This document shows positions 54,101-59,043 of a stretch of DNA of 64,000 nt, piece after piece (position 1 is the stretch's first letter; each line of letters begins with the position of its first letter). The stretch comes from Symsagittifera roscoffensis (taxonomy: Eukaryota > Xenacoelomorpha > Acoela > Convolutidae): positions 46,676,001 to 46,740,000 of the forward strand of contig NC_087067.1 of assembly GCF_963678635.1 (NCBI RefSeq), read 5' to 3'. The notes under the pieces are model-generated. The model was not told where the DNA came from. It did no database searches and was given only the letters and a program-made list of their open reading frames with translations. Both the position numbers and the translations under genes were made by a program.

Positions 54101-55462
54101 AGGTTTGCTTTATTTGGACGCTTAGACTTACAACGAAAGCGTAAAAACATCGAGAAACCAACAACAAATACTCAAAGCTAGTTTGTTTCTTTACTTTTCG
54201 CCAGCACGGGAGGAGCACCAGGCTCAACAAAAACCATTACAAATTGGCGGAGAACTCGTCGAAAAAAGACGTGAACCTCGACGCTGCACAATAATTTAGT
54301 AGCAACATAATTAAGCTCTGCGCTCCTAAGGAGCGCACTTCTCTACAATGTAGAAAAAAAACTAAAACATTTTAAAAATATATAGGCGCGATCCAATAAG
54401 ATACATTTTCAACGAAAAATCATCAGATGCCTTCGTTCTTGACTAAGTTCATTGCTTCCTTATTGTTCCAAATTTCGAAGAGAGTAACGGAAAATTATTT
54501 CGAAATTTTGCTTAGTCATTATATTAGATTATCTGAAAAGTTATGTCTTTAGCGGGTGCCGGACATCAAGCCGACGGGACTTCAAGCCGAATGGAAAAAA
54601 TGGGGACTTCAGGCCAAAAACTGCAAGTTATTCGTTTGCAAGTTATTCGTTTCAAACCCGATTTATTTAACGAACTGGAAAATATCCCAGTAAAAATTTA
54701 GTACAAAATTACAATTTTAAAGGTCCAAATTTTAGTAGTTGTCACAAAAACAGTAAAATTAGTCAAGTTAGTATAACATTTTCATGTACTTGACAGGTTT
54801 GAAAATCTGCGTGAAATCCCGTCGGCTGGTTGTCCGAGACCTGTTTTGAGGGTGCTATTACCGCGTAATCGGCTATTTAATTCGCTCATAAATTGGTCGA
54901 ATTTCATTGAGGCAAGAATTCAGGAATCGAAAACAAAAAAATTCAAATAGTATTATTGTTACAGAGATGTATTTATACGACTTTGGCACGGCTCTATCTG
55001 TGAACCTACAATTACCATTTCCAACTTTGAGCATTCTGTGATCAACGTTTTTTACGGAAAAAAAACGTCTATTACCCGATTGCAATACATTTTGCAGTAA
55101 TAATACTTTTTAAAACGGAAAATGGATTTCAAAATATGCCTTTAGTACGGCGTGTGCGGCTAAGAATGGGCTTTTATATCATTTTAAGTGAAACTGACTG
55201 TGTCAGAGTAGCTAACTATACATACTCTCAGCTGCTGCTCTTTTTTCGTTCTCGCTTCCCGCTGTCTTCTTCTCATTCTTTCTAATGGCGGTGTATCCAA
55301 GCGCTGCTCCACTTTTGATGTAATAGCCTTTTCGACGGTCTCTCTTATTGATTTTCTCCATTCTTCGTTTTTCTCTTCCGCACTAGCTAAACTCTTGAAG
55401 TTAGATACGCTACTGTTATAGTTCAAACATTCAGAGTTGTTCCGATCTAATAACGACACCAT
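14763..55462 (-). CDS. Cytosolic carboxypeptidase, CCP2/CCP3 (AGBL2/AGBL3) type, eight exons, 3' end outside the window
   Basis: This M14-family metallocarboxypeptidase gene has eight exons: 55226-55462, 50300-50855, 49765-50023, 49175-49329, 48119-48385, 43437-43544, 33087-33208 and 14763-15197. They sum to 2,139 nt, exactly 713 codons, with matching phases and GT/AG at every junction. Known members of this family remove glutamates from the C-terminus or side chains of tubulin and other proteins in the cytoplasm and cilia. The product has an acidic, Ser-rich N-terminal half, the CCP N-domain (HTQWFYFRV, CYFAHCYPYT), then the catalytic domain with zinc ligands H543 and E546 in HPGES and H639 in DMHGH, plus NPDG and DLNRNY. 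The C-terminal part with the catalytic glutamate is not seen and should lie below position 1. CCP2 and CCP3 cannot be told apart here. The gene hosts a nested mannosidase in intron 7 and dozens of repeats. Confidence 0.9.
15745..16150 (+). mobile_element. MITE-like family B copy
   Basis: It starts ACATAGCCAAGTGAAAGTTG and GAGTAATGAACGCAAGG. Inside are CCCAATTTGAGAAAACTGG, GGAAGTCGATCACG and GTGGAGTTTGCCTTCC, the conserved core of the family. Short overlapping frames here are not genes. Confidence 0.7.
16535..16885 (+). mobile_element. MITE-like family B copy, nearly complete
   Basis: It runs from CATAGTCAACCGACAATTGG to CGTTCATGACTCTTAGCC, showing both ends and the core blocks. Confidence 0.68.
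17519..17720 (+). mobile_element. tRNA-derived SINE-like repeat, plus strand
   Basis: A tRNA-like head contains an A-box-like region (GTGGTAGACAGAGTTAGACG), a potential anticodon arm GTCCTT/AAGGAC with a 7-base loop, and a near-consensus B box GAGTTCGAATCCC at 17568-17580. A GC-richer body follows. There is no intact acceptor stem, so it is a SINE head rather than a working tRNA gene. Confidence 0.55.
17764..17824 (-). mobile_element. tRNA-like SINE head, minus strand
   Basis: The minus strand reads TTTGGTCTAGAGGTAACGAG (A box) and ATGTTCAAATCTGGCC (B box). Similar heads recur at 19160-19220, 43166-43230 and, without a B box, 45275-45300, each followed downstream on the plus strand by an AAGTTGTTAACC block and by GATTTGTTAACGCTTG. 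Confidence 0.6.
18452..18640. repeat. Two-copy direct repeat, about 100-bp period
   Basis: GCGTTTTCGTAAGCTATCAA and GGCATCTGAAACTCATTCGT, GCGACACCAGGACAAAATTA recur about 100 bp later as GCGTTTTCGTACGCTACGGA and so on. Confidence 0.8.
19160..19220 (-). mobile_element. tRNA-like SINE head, minus strand
   Basis: The minus strand reads TTGGGCTAGAGGTATCGACC and CGGCAAATGTTCTAAGGTCG, the same family as 17764-17824. The AAGCCGACAAAACATAG-type flank is at 19090. Confidence 0.5.
20272..20690 (+). mobile_element. MITE-like family B copy
   Basis: It runs from AACATAGCCAATAGAAAATT through GAGTAATGAACGCAAG to ACGACCTATACAAG...ACTCTTA. Core blocks are well kept. Confidence 0.7.
20883..20965 (-). mobile_element. 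tRNA(Leu)-like SINE head, minus strand
   Basis: The minus strand shows an anticodon-loop-like GACTCAAAATCTTATG, a variable-arm-like segment and a B box GAGATTCAAATCCTAC, an arrangement like a class II (leucine-type) tRNA. Stems are imperfect, so it is not a functional gene. Confidence 0.45.
21514..21580 (-). mobile_element. tRNA-like SINE head, minus strand
   Basis: The minus strand reads TATGGCTTAGAGTTAACACA (A box) and GCGCTTCAAATCCGGC (B box). Confidence 0.5.
22805..24520. mobile_element. Array-bearing repeat element, copy 3
   Basis: The head AACTAGCGTAAAACGCAC is near 22813. About seven tandem units follow to 24060, then the tail twice in succession (24100-24230 and 24370-24520), the second also containing the GGGTAGACAGACATAATCAA module that copy 1 shows at 4566. 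Confidence 0.72.
24745..24940 (+). mobile_element. MITE-like family B fragment (5' end)
   Basis: CATAGCCAACAGACGGCTGG and AAGAACGCAAGGAAACAG start it; the similarity ends after TTTATGATTGACACTTTT. Confidence 0.55.
26226..29201 (-). CDS. Lysosomal alpha-mannosidase (GH38, MAN2B1-like), intronless and nested in AGBL intron 7
   Basis: This is a full-length 991-residue glycoside hydrolase family 38 enzyme, close to the roughly 1,000 residues usual for lysosomal alpha-mannosidases, which trim mannose from N-glycans in lysosomes. The GH38 domain opens with HVHLVPHTHDDVGW (zinc His66 and Asp68), then VAWHIDPFGHS with nucleophile Asp190, then MTMGSDFQY and NQHHDAVTGT (zinc His near 428). The beta-rich C-terminal half follows. 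More than ten N-glycosylation sequons are present. The signal peptide fits a start at Met8 (29180-29178: MKLVNLISFLVVS) better than Met1. No intron interrupts it, whereas vertebrate MAN2B1 has over twenty exons. It reads in the same direction as the surrounding carboxypeptidase gene, and its base composition is clearly less AT-rich than its flanks. A TATA-like CATAAAA lies about 200 bp upstream and an ATTAAA about 165 bp downstream on the coding strand; neither is certain. Confidence 0.95.
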   Translation of the reverse strand: MCKVAFKMKLVNLISFLVVSCVVSTYCKPHGQTNSQNGPKSTACGYDSCPDLSDDMIHVHLVPHTHDDVGWLKNPEEYQYGANDDIQRADVNVIIDSVVDELLKDSSRRFIYVEMYFFSNWFEKQSESKKDQVKSLVNNGQLVFINGGWVMNDEGAAHYNAIVDQMSIGLRFLNSTFGACGNPKVAWHIDPFGHSKEQANLFAMMGFDSFFFGRLDYDDKNNRLQNKRMEEVWHAGNSDLFFGALYNGYNPPGGFCFDAVDCGDEPIVDDPNLFSYNVEQRVNEFINAVNDQAQHYRTNHVIMTMGSDFQYMVASKWYDNLDLLIKYTKARQANGSNINLLYSTPLCYTYALNKANVNWTTKSDDFFPYASDPHSYWTGYFTSRPAQKGVVRRTNNLLQIARQLAAVNRWNSSEALVGLEGAIGVNQHHDAVTGTEKQAVQDFYMQFMDKHIVKTKDLIKDIYGIDNMDFCPYRNISVCPTTESSKPFRVVVYNPLTRPVKYYVRMPVPNTDYLITDSSGQTITGDVMPAPKTESLDRLRKSHDSNSQYELTFEAEVNGLSTSFFTVEDSDSLRPKRVSAKLAESRKTVGSHHVIENELFDAKLNHRKLQLSFKNGKTGEFDLPSFAWYNASSGKGQEPASGAYCFRPDIQTPFVYDFDPDSSEVVQGKYITEIRLNFTLSWLSGVARIYNDKPYVEFEWLVGPIPVNDGIAKEIVILYNTSVNNNKTFYTDSNGRQMLERILNYRPTWDFQSSEPTSQNYYPVNSRIFIKDAVDQVTVLTDRSEGGTSMNQGQIEVMVHRRDLADDGFGVGEALNETGQFGDGLIVRGIQRMIYSELEPAAMHYRFEGEEMFMPPLVAFYQQSDSSYGYSEKQMESANITLPQNVHLLTLMQLDLNPKRLLMRLENQFASGEDSMMSKNVTVDIKSAFSSLFNVTSAKAMVLSADRYADDAVRLQWESVDGPSANPDWTVDGFSVTLEPMEIKTIELEID
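29202..30550. other. Mannosidase upstream region
   Basis: The first 200 bp would hold the mannosidase leader and promoter. 29630-29845 is a diverged family E repeat (GGGGTCCCTTCTTGG, ATAGATCCGCCC). The rest is unremarkable. Confidence 0.45.
30893..30962 (-). mobile_element. tRNA-like SINE head, minus strand
   Basis: The minus strand reads TGTAGCGTAGAGGTAGGGAA and AGAGGGTTCGAAACTTGG, A- and B-box-like with the right spacing. Confidence 0.45.
31120..31450 (+). mobile_element. MITE-like family B copy (3' part complete)
   Basis: The core blocks are followed by a complete 3' end, GACCTATATAAGAGTC...CATTCATCGACTCTTA, in which AAGAGTC and GACTCTT form the terminal hairpin. Confidence 0.68.
31447..32045 (+). 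repeat. Dispersed duplicate 1 of a family B derivative
   Basis: About 550 bp match 38506-39005 at what looks like roughly 90% identity, including GGAGAGCGCAGTTACCTAAA and TGCATCAATAAATTCATTAA. Both copies carry family B core blocks. Confidence 0.65.
33087..33208 (-). CDS. AGBL2/3-like gene, exon 7 (zinc-binding HPGES)
   Basis: The acceptor is TTTGTTTCAG|TTGCTG and the donor is CACAG|GTTTGC; the length is 122 nt. It encodes GVVVSARVHPGESNSSWMME, where His and Glu of HPGE are two of the three zinc ligands of M14 enzymes, and ends at DNHVAQ before the 17.9-kb intron 7. Confidence 0.95.
33381..33592. mobile_element. MITE family D, 212 bp, with 8-bp target duplication
   Basis: The ends are inverted repeats (GGCTTTTTCCAGTCCCCCCC on the left, GGGGGGACTGGAAAAGAGCC on the right). 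The flanks CTACTCTC and CTATTCTC differ by one base, an 8-bp target duplication like those of hAT or P elements. Interior text (CATCACGCATTTAGCTGTAA) matches the second copy at 47853-48095. Confidence 0.8.
33709..34441. repeat. Recent 376-bp-period tandem duplication
   Basis: 33709-34065 and 34085-34441 are almost identical (I see two substitutions, ACATAT/ACTTAT and GCTCTTTG/GCGCTTTG). The duplicated unit lies within a family B copy, which starts near 33655 (CATAGCCAACAGGTAGCTG) and ends near 34600. Confidence 0.9.
35185..35735 (+). mobile_element. MITE-like family B copy, complete
   Basis: It runs from CCAACAGACAGTTGGAAAAG, GAGTAATGAACGCAAGT to GACCTATAAAGGAGTCCTCA and CTACGTTCAGTGACTCTA. 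About 540 bp. Confidence 0.75.
35930..36130 (+). repeat. GCGAAGC-hairpin head repeat (representative copy)
   Basis: ACACAGAGGCGAAGCGGAGC, TTCGCAACACATGCGATGCA forms a GCGAAGC/GCTTCGC hairpin and is followed by A-rich sequence with TGAAAAATTA repeats. Related heads occur near 1997, 20850, 30680, 32580, 41594, 44365, 44880, 45556 and 51552. Confidence 0.65.
36160..38500. other. AGBL intron 6, no gene seen
   Basis: AT-rich sequence with a family B-like terminal piece near 36530-36590, a family D-like GGCTTTTTCCATTTTCGG at about 37272, a short direct repeat GTACGAAACTGTTTAAG at 37708-37741 and a TA microsatellite at 38036-38055. Confidence 0.45.
38506..39055 (+). repeat. Dispersed duplicate 2 of a family B derivative
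   Basis: This is the partner of 31447-32045. It ends with a B-type terminus, TACGTTCATCGACTCTTA, at about 39036-39053. Confidence 0.65.
40043..40235. mobile_element. MITE family E copy
   Basis: CAGGGGCGGATTTAAGG at the left and CTCGATCCACCCCTG at the right are the family ends; the length agrees with 43708-43903. The target duplication is not recognisable. Related interior sequence follows at 40385-40620, ending CCTAGATCCCTCC. Confidence 0.75.
40690..41090 (+). mobile_element. MITE-like family B copy (5' end replaced)
   Basis: The core blocks are followed by GCGACCTTTATAAGAGACTG and CACTACGTTCATCGACTTTC. The left end runs into a family E repeat. Confidence 0.62.
41608..41717. repeat. 66-bp-period tandem duplication
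   Basis: TTCAATTCAAAGTTGTTTCC and its 44-bp context recur 66 bp later with one change. Confidence 0.9.
41812..41961. repeat. Small inverted-repeat structure
   Basis: GCCCGTCATTTCATTGAAAT at 41812-41831 pairs with 41942-41961 (one mismatch), enclosing about 110 bp; possibly a minimal foldback element. Confidence 0.6.
42015..42065 (-). mobile_element. Isolated inverted family B 3' end
   Basis: TTAAGAGTCGACGAACGCAG and AAGACTCTTATATAGGTC are the reverse complement of the family B terminal hairpin. Confidence 0.65.
42100..42720. repeat. Degenerate tandem array
   Basis: A unit of roughly 150-200 bp recurs with AAACCCAAAAACTCAGATTT-like, GGGGGTATTTTTC-like and GGGAGCTT-like landmarks, at least four times (near 42110, 42290, 42460 and 42550). 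No coding potential is seen. Confidence 0.5.
43166..43230 (-). mobile_element. tRNA-like SINE head, minus strand
   Basis: The A-box-like CTTAGCCTGGAGGTAACGAA and GGACGGCAAAGGTTCCGG on the minus strand belong to the same family; the associated block AACAAGTTGTTAACCCG follows at 43277. Confidence 0.5.
43437..43544 (-). CDS. AGBL2/3-like gene, exon 6 (108 bp)
   Basis: This exon is too short to stand out as an open reading frame and was found by looking for the segment missing between exons 5 and 7. The acceptor follows a T-rich tract (TTTTCAG|GTCTTC) and the donor is GATG|GTATGT. It encodes a short Lys/Cys-rich piece ending in TCYLLTITNQD, which matches the conserved VYLLTITNP strand that precedes HPGE in CCP2/3 proteins. 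The 108 nt fit the phases of both neighbours. Confidence 0.88.
43708..43903. mobile_element. MITE family E, 196 bp, hAT-like, with perfect 8-bp target duplication
   Basis: The inverted ends are CAGAGGTGGATTTAGG and CTAGATCCGCCCCTG. Both flanks read ACAAACAC (43700-43707 and 43904-43911), a perfect 8-bp duplication. CAGGGGCGG-type ends with 8-bp duplications are characteristic of hAT elements. Confidence 0.88.
45035..45085 (-). mobile_element. tRNA-like B box remnant, minus strand
   Basis: The minus strand reads GCGGTTCGAATCCGGCCG, a strong B box; the upstream half is degenerate. Confidence 0.4.
46395..46900. mobile_element. Family E-related repeat interrupted by family B
   Basis: CATTTTCGGCCGACCAACCC, GGCGCGCTTGGCGCCAAAAT and the end CTAGATCTGCCCCTACG belong to family E; a reverse family B copy lies within it, so B inserted into E here. 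Confidence 0.6.
46545..46830 (-). mobile_element. MITE-like family B copy, reverse orientation
   Basis: 46550-46600 is the reverse complement of the family start (AACATAGCCAACAGACAGTT on the minus strand). An eroded end with ATGAATGTAGTGAGAACATG is seen near 46775. It sits inside a family E repeat. Confidence 0.55.
47205..47662 (+). mobile_element. MITE-like family B copy, complete
   Basis: It runs from ACATAGCCAAGCGAAGATTG and AGTAATGAACGCAAGTAAAC to GACCTATATAAGAGTCTTCA and CTACGTTCATTGCTCTTA. About 455 bp; one of the best preserved. Confidence 0.75.
47853..48095. mobile_element. MITE family D, 243 bp, next to the exon 5 donor
   Basis: The ends are GGCTCTTTTCCAC and TGATGGAAAAGAGCC, and the interior is shared with 33381-33592. 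A run of nineteen G residues occupies 48062-48080. The right end lies 22 bp from the GT donor of carboxypeptidase exon 5. The probable target duplication is degenerate (GATACTT/GATAATT). Confidence 0.75.
48119..48385 (-). CDS. AGBL2/3-like gene, exon 5
   Basis: The acceptor is TTGTTCAG|GCATG and the donor is ATAG|GTCAGC; the length is 267 nt. It encodes GMRPLMYSE, GWHRIG and DMCYFAHCYPYT, all recognisable CCP N-domain motifs. A roughly 20-residue Cys/Lys-containing insert separates the HVTY and FQFAVLSWQVEF strands and looks lineage-specific. A MITE-like repeat ends only 24 bp beyond the exon's 3' edge. Confidence 0.92.
48450..48695. mobile_element. Family E-related repeat in carboxypeptidase intron 4
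   Basis: TAGGTCGACTAAATTGATTT, GCTCTCCCAAAGCACTAAAA and CCCCCTAAATCTGC are reverse-orientation family E text. Another fragment of the family is at 44630-44800 and a diverged one at 29630-29845. Confidence 0.55.
49175..49329 (-). CDS. AGBL2/3-like gene, exon 4
   Basis: The acceptor is TTTTCAG|AGGTG and the donor is TGTG|GTAGGC; the length is 155 nt. It encodes the conserved CCP N-domain core (ELVLRADLFTDRHTQWFYFR, then GVSYCFKIINL and SLYN). Phases match exons 3 and 5 exactly. Confidence 0.93.
49765..50023 (-). CDS. AGBL2/3-like gene, exon 3
   Basis: The acceptor is TTTTTTAG|GCGAG and the donor is AGAGT|GTAAGT. The exon is 259 nt, with one base carried in and two carried out. It is Asn/Ser-rich at first and ends with LVFESRFECGNL, which is the LLFESRFESGNL hallmark at the start of the CCP N-domain. 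The preceding intron is only 276 bp. Confidence 0.88.
50300..50855 (-). CDS. AGBL2/3-like gene, exon 2
   Basis: This exon is 185 codons plus one base. The acceptor is a weak TTTAAG|GAC; an alternative at GAGCAG|AAT twelve bases inside keeps the same phase. The donor is TTAG|GTCTGT. The product contains a Ser/Asn-rich low-complexity stretch, then a region like the pre-catalytic part of AGBL proteins ending in DVPKNPE. The ATG at 50840-50838 could act as a start if exon 1 does not belong. An in-frame TAA lies just upstream of the acceptor, so the reading frame cannot extend further without splicing. Confidence 0.8.
51080..51345 (+). mobile_element. MITE-like family B copy (3' truncated)
   Basis: AAACAGATAGTTGGAAAAGC and GTCAATGAACGCAAGTAAAC are followed by CTTAAAGCTCTTTGAATTTC; similarity stops near 51340. 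Confidence 0.6.
51748..51825 (-). mobile_element. tRNA-like SINE head, minus strand
   Basis: The minus strand reads ACGGTTAAGCGCCCCTGACT and GAGCGCTGGTTCGAATCCCA. The B box is perfect; the class II-like spacing suggests a leucine/serine-type ancestor. It lies in carboxypeptidase intron 1. Confidence 0.5.
52300..54300 (+). other. Less AT-rich, coding-like but broken region in AGBL intron 1
   Basis: Several short frames on the plus strand (52309-52611, 52782-53051, 53155-53466, 53295-53501) have protein-like composition, such as EYVPESYSAYPVEHNGAVWF, and appear to succeed each other with frameshifts and stops. I recognise no family. A decayed mobile-element gene is the likeliest reading. Confidence 0.35.
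55226..55462 (-). CDS. AGBL2/3-like gene, exon 1 (start codon)
   Basis: This exon supplies 79 codons beginning with ATG at 55462-55460. The context is GCG-ATG-G, with an in-frame TAA two codons upstream, which supports this start. The 3' half is highly charged (RMRRRQREARTKKEQQLR) and probably helical. The donor is AGA|GTATGT, phase 0, and the charged helix continues smoothly into exon 2 (DLEQN). The assignment to this gene rests on phase and helix continuity rather than on a conserved motif, so it is less certain than the other exons. A decayed LINE copy starts about 260 bp upstream on the other strand. Confidence 0.65.
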
Positions 55463-55742
55463 CGCTTAGCAAAGAGTTAATCATTAAGTGAACTGAAAAC
55501 ACTTCAAAGTTAGCTTTTAATTTTCCGGTTTGACAACCACCGAACCTGATCTATGTCAGCTTTTAGACATAATAGTTAAAACTGAAGAACACTAAACAAT
55601 TCAAATGAAAACTCTGAAACCTCCCTAGCTGCAAAAATCGTTTTCAGAACAGACTTAAAATTAGCACGTTCAAAAAGTTTTTAAATACCATGTGGTTCTA
55701 CAAGCATCATCTTACTTTTAAAATCAGACAAAAAGCAAATCA

Positions 55743-57318
55743 GACAACCACATCGAGCTGAATAAAGACTGCATTGAGAAAATAATGCTCGAACTAGACA
55801 TCAAAAAAACAACAGGTCCAGATAATTTGGGAAATCTTGTCTACACAAACTTAAGGAAAACAGTATCAAAATCAGTCTTCCTAATTTTTCAAACTTTTTT
55901 GAATAAAGGTATATTCCCAGAAACGTGGAAGTTAAGTGAAGTTGTCCCAATCTTCAAAGATGGGAACAAAAGCGATATTAAAAGATACAGACCGATAAGT
56001 TTACTAGGCTGCATCTGAAAAATTTTCGAAAAGGTTTTATTTGACTACATTTATGAAAGAGTGCGACATCATCTTCATAACTCTCAATATGGTTTTCGTA
56101 AAAAACGTTCAGCAATTACCCATTTCCTTGCTTACTTACATCAAGTATAGCTAAATTATGATGACCAAAAGACCAAAAATATAACAGCGCTCTATCTAGA
56201 TTTTGAAAAAGCTTTTGACTGCGTTCCGCATCAACTTTTAATGCATAAATTGAAGTGTTATGGTTTTAGAGGAAAAGCAATTCAACTAATAGCCTCTTAC
56301 TTATTTCTTCGAAAACAAAATGTGCGAATAAACAAAGCAAAGTCTAAGATATGTTACGTAACAAGTGGTGTCCCTCAAGGTTCCCTATTGGGACCATTAC
56401 TTTTCATACTATATATAAACGACTTACCAGATAACTTGAATATAGTAGACTCTTTTGGATATGCTGATGACTTTAAGGTTATAGCAACAACTCAAACAGA
56501 AATGAACTATGCCACTACGAAAATTGAAAATTAGTGTAGTAAAAACCAAATGCGTCTAAACACCGGAAAATGTACTCTCGTTAATTGCAAAAACGAGCTG
56601 GAAGGTCAAATTAATGGAAATATCCTAAAAATCCAAACTGAACAAAAGGATCTAGGAATTTTAGTAACACCCACTCTCTCATGGAATGTAGATGCGTCTA
56701 AGCGTTGTCAGAAGTCGCTATCGGCTTTTTACTCACTAAAGCGTAACCTCTCTAAAAACTGTCCTATAACTTCTAAGCTAAATGCCTAAACGGGATATGT
56801 AGTCCCAATTGTAGTTTATGCCGTGTCAGTAACACACTACTCGAAATCAAACCTCCGAGCAATTGAAAAGGTTCAGCGAACGGCGACCAAATGGATGCTT
56901 AACTCACATATCCCATATAAGTGAAGACTACAAAAATTAAGAATGCTACCGCTGTCTCTGTACATTGAAATGCACGACCTCCTTCTGTTCATTTCTATAG
57001 TTCGCAATAACTACGAAATTGACATTAACCAATATGCCGAAAACACCAAAAGCTCATCGAGACAAAATGAAAGAAATTAATATCAAATACCGAAAACTCG
57101 CCTTTCGAAAACCAACTCAGACTTCTTCATTAGATGCCCAGCACTTTTCAATGTCATAATTCGACATACCCCAAAACAGTTAACTGACATACAGAAATCT
57201 GACATAGCGGAAATTTATTGGAAATTCTTCGAAAGATACTCAGAAATGGACAGCTGCACATGGCGAATAATGTGTCCATGTGGAAACTGTAACCCAAATG
57301 GAAAACTCAGAACTCATT
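55743..57318 (+). pseudogene. Non-LTR retrotransposon copy 1: reverse transcriptase and C-terminal tail with stop codons
   Basis: One reading frame runs through the whole stretch and is broken by stops at 56016-56018, near 56151, at 56532-56534 and at 56787-56789, with more further on. Pieces read [70 protein letters not shown] and GYADDFK, the reverse-transcriptase motifs with a YADD catalytic box. The C-terminal part (EKVQRTATKWM, LRMLPLSLYIEMHDLL) is the tail typical of CR1/L2/jockey-like elements. The copy is 5'-truncated and dead. It starts about 280 bp upstream of the carboxypeptidase start codon, on the opposite strand. Confidence 0.85.
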
Positions 57319-57605
57319 AACACTAAAACTACATTTTGGGTGCAAACCCATGGGATAACAACCCTAAATCCTGTTCGAATACTACTACTACTACTACTAA
57401 ATCATAATCAGAAGGTCGAAAGTATCATAGAAACCGCGGTTACCGCCAAGAGTTCCTTCATCACATTATCCAGTCAAAATCCTCGGAATTTTCTAGATAA
57501 GGAAATGATAAAAAGGAGATGATTAGTGTTGATGTGTTTAAAATTAAATTCGATACAGGTTAAGTTTCTTCAATAACTACACGCAACTCGACAGGAGAAA
57601 CCATA
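57319..57605 (+). repeat. LINE 3' end with (ACT)n, then repeat unit U
   Basis: After the last LINE codons comes a short non-coding piece ending in ACT repeats at about 57380-57399, a microsatellite tail like those ending CR1/L2-type elements. From 57399 begins a roughly 205-bp unit (AATCATAATCAGAAGGTCG...) that recurs almost unchanged at 58441-58654 and in part at 58271-58405. Confidence 0.6.
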
Positions 57606-58275
57606 TATTAAAATATATTGTTACAAAAAAAATCGTCGAGAGTTGTTAGGTCATTTATTGTGCCCAGCACGCAAGTGGCATTCGCAATCTGTATTGCCAG
57701 GGAGATTTGCTTCCTAATCAATAGCCTAATTGTTGTGATAAACTTACTATATAGTTTCGAGATTGGAAATGGGAGACGATAGTGACGTATCTGGAGCTGC
57801 TTGTTCCTGGTCGGACTCCACTGGCTCCTCTATACCTGCTCACCACTACCCTGACGTTGGCGATCTGGCGAAGCTATACTACACTGACCAGAAGATGAAC
57901 AAGATGATGGCATCTCTCAAGAAGGACTCGTTGATGTGTCTGCTCCGGGAGGCACTCAGTCAGCTAATTGAAGCAAAGTCATCTCTACCAACGATTTCAA
58001 CCATTAGCGATAAAGTTGACAAACTTCTTGAAAAAACGTACGCTTCTGTTGTTACACATACCCAAAGCTCGGGCAGCTTGACTAATGATCAAAACTCTGG
58101 GCACCATGTTACCTTTTACCGCGATCTAAACCACAAACTGACGACTCGCATCGTTTCAAAGTTCGTATATCTGGGCTACTTGATGTACCTGATACGCCTA
58201 TGTACAACCGCATACTTGACAAAACCGCTGTACAGGACAAGATGACAAATATGGGTCTGTCTGGCACCATCGTCA
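57606..58275 (+). repeat. Duplicated block, copy 1: 5' region and start of LINE ORF1
   Basis: About 670 bp match 59044-59713 closely, offset by 1,438 bp. The block carries the untranslated leader and the first 160-residue frame 57763-58245 (MEMGDDSDVSGAACSW..., Ser-rich, then a leucine-rich helix LLREALSQLIEAKSSLP). At 58275 the match stops and the sequence passes directly into repeat unit U, so this copy is truncated. Confidence 0.8.
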
Positions 58276-58654
58276 AGAGTTCGTTCATCACATTATCCAG
58301 TCAAAATGATCGGGTTTTTTTAGAAAAGGAAATGAATGATAAAAAGGAGATGATTAGTGTTGATGTGTTTAAATTAAGTTCGATACGGGTTACGTTTCTT
58401 CAATAACGTTTGAAAATCGCCAAAAATCAGACAAAAAGCAAATCATAATCAGAAGGTCGAAAATATCATAGAAACCGCGATTACCGTCAGCAGTTCCTTC
58501 ATCACATTATCCAGTCGAAATCTTCGGAATTTTCTAGATAAGGAAATGATAAAAAGGAGATGATTAGTGTTGATGTGTTTAAAATTAAATTCGATACAGG
58601 TTAAGTTTCTTCAAAAACTACACGCAACTCGACAGGAGAAACCATATATTAAAA
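58271..58654 (+). repeat. Two further copies of repeat unit U
   Basis: 58271-58405 and 58441-58654 both repeat the sequence first seen at 57399-57605 (TCCTTCATCACATTATCCAG, then AAAAGGAGATGATTAGTGTT). The second is full length. Three copies in 1.3 kb show repeated rearrangement at this place. Confidence 0.75.
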
Positions 58655-58857
58655 CCCTTGGAGGACAGGGAACCGATACGCTGCGTTTCGTCACTAGCCT
58701 GGGCAAGAGAATAACACAGGCTACCGGGGACGACAGAGCGACTCTTTTTCTGCGGCAGAGACTTGGTATTGCTGTTCAGCGGGGCACTGCAGCTTGTGTC
58801 CGCGAGACTCTGGTGGTGGAAGTCGATGACCCGATTGGCGCCGACTTCCGGCGATAA
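58655..58857 (+). pseudogene. GC-rich end of an unrecognised mobile-element frame
   Basis: The 3' end of an open frame reads SLGKRITQATGDDRATLFLR, QRLGIAVQRGTAACV and ends VDDPIGADFRR. Base composition is far richer in GC than the surroundings. I have the impression of similar sentences in invertebrate repeat-encoded proteins but cannot name the family. The 180 bp that follow are non-coding and end in a short TA repeat near 59030-59046. Confidence 0.35.
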
Positions 58858-59043
58858 ACAAGTTCAAACTGTTTTAATCTCCATTTAAAATGTTGCTTTT
58901 CATATGACTCTGGTGCTTATTTTTACCATTTCAAACTTTTTTTATTTGTGTCTGAATTCACATTCTTTTCCCCATGGAACAATTATAATTGTCTCTTCAA
59001 ATAAATTTAAATTGTTTCCACGAAAAAAAAATATATATATATA

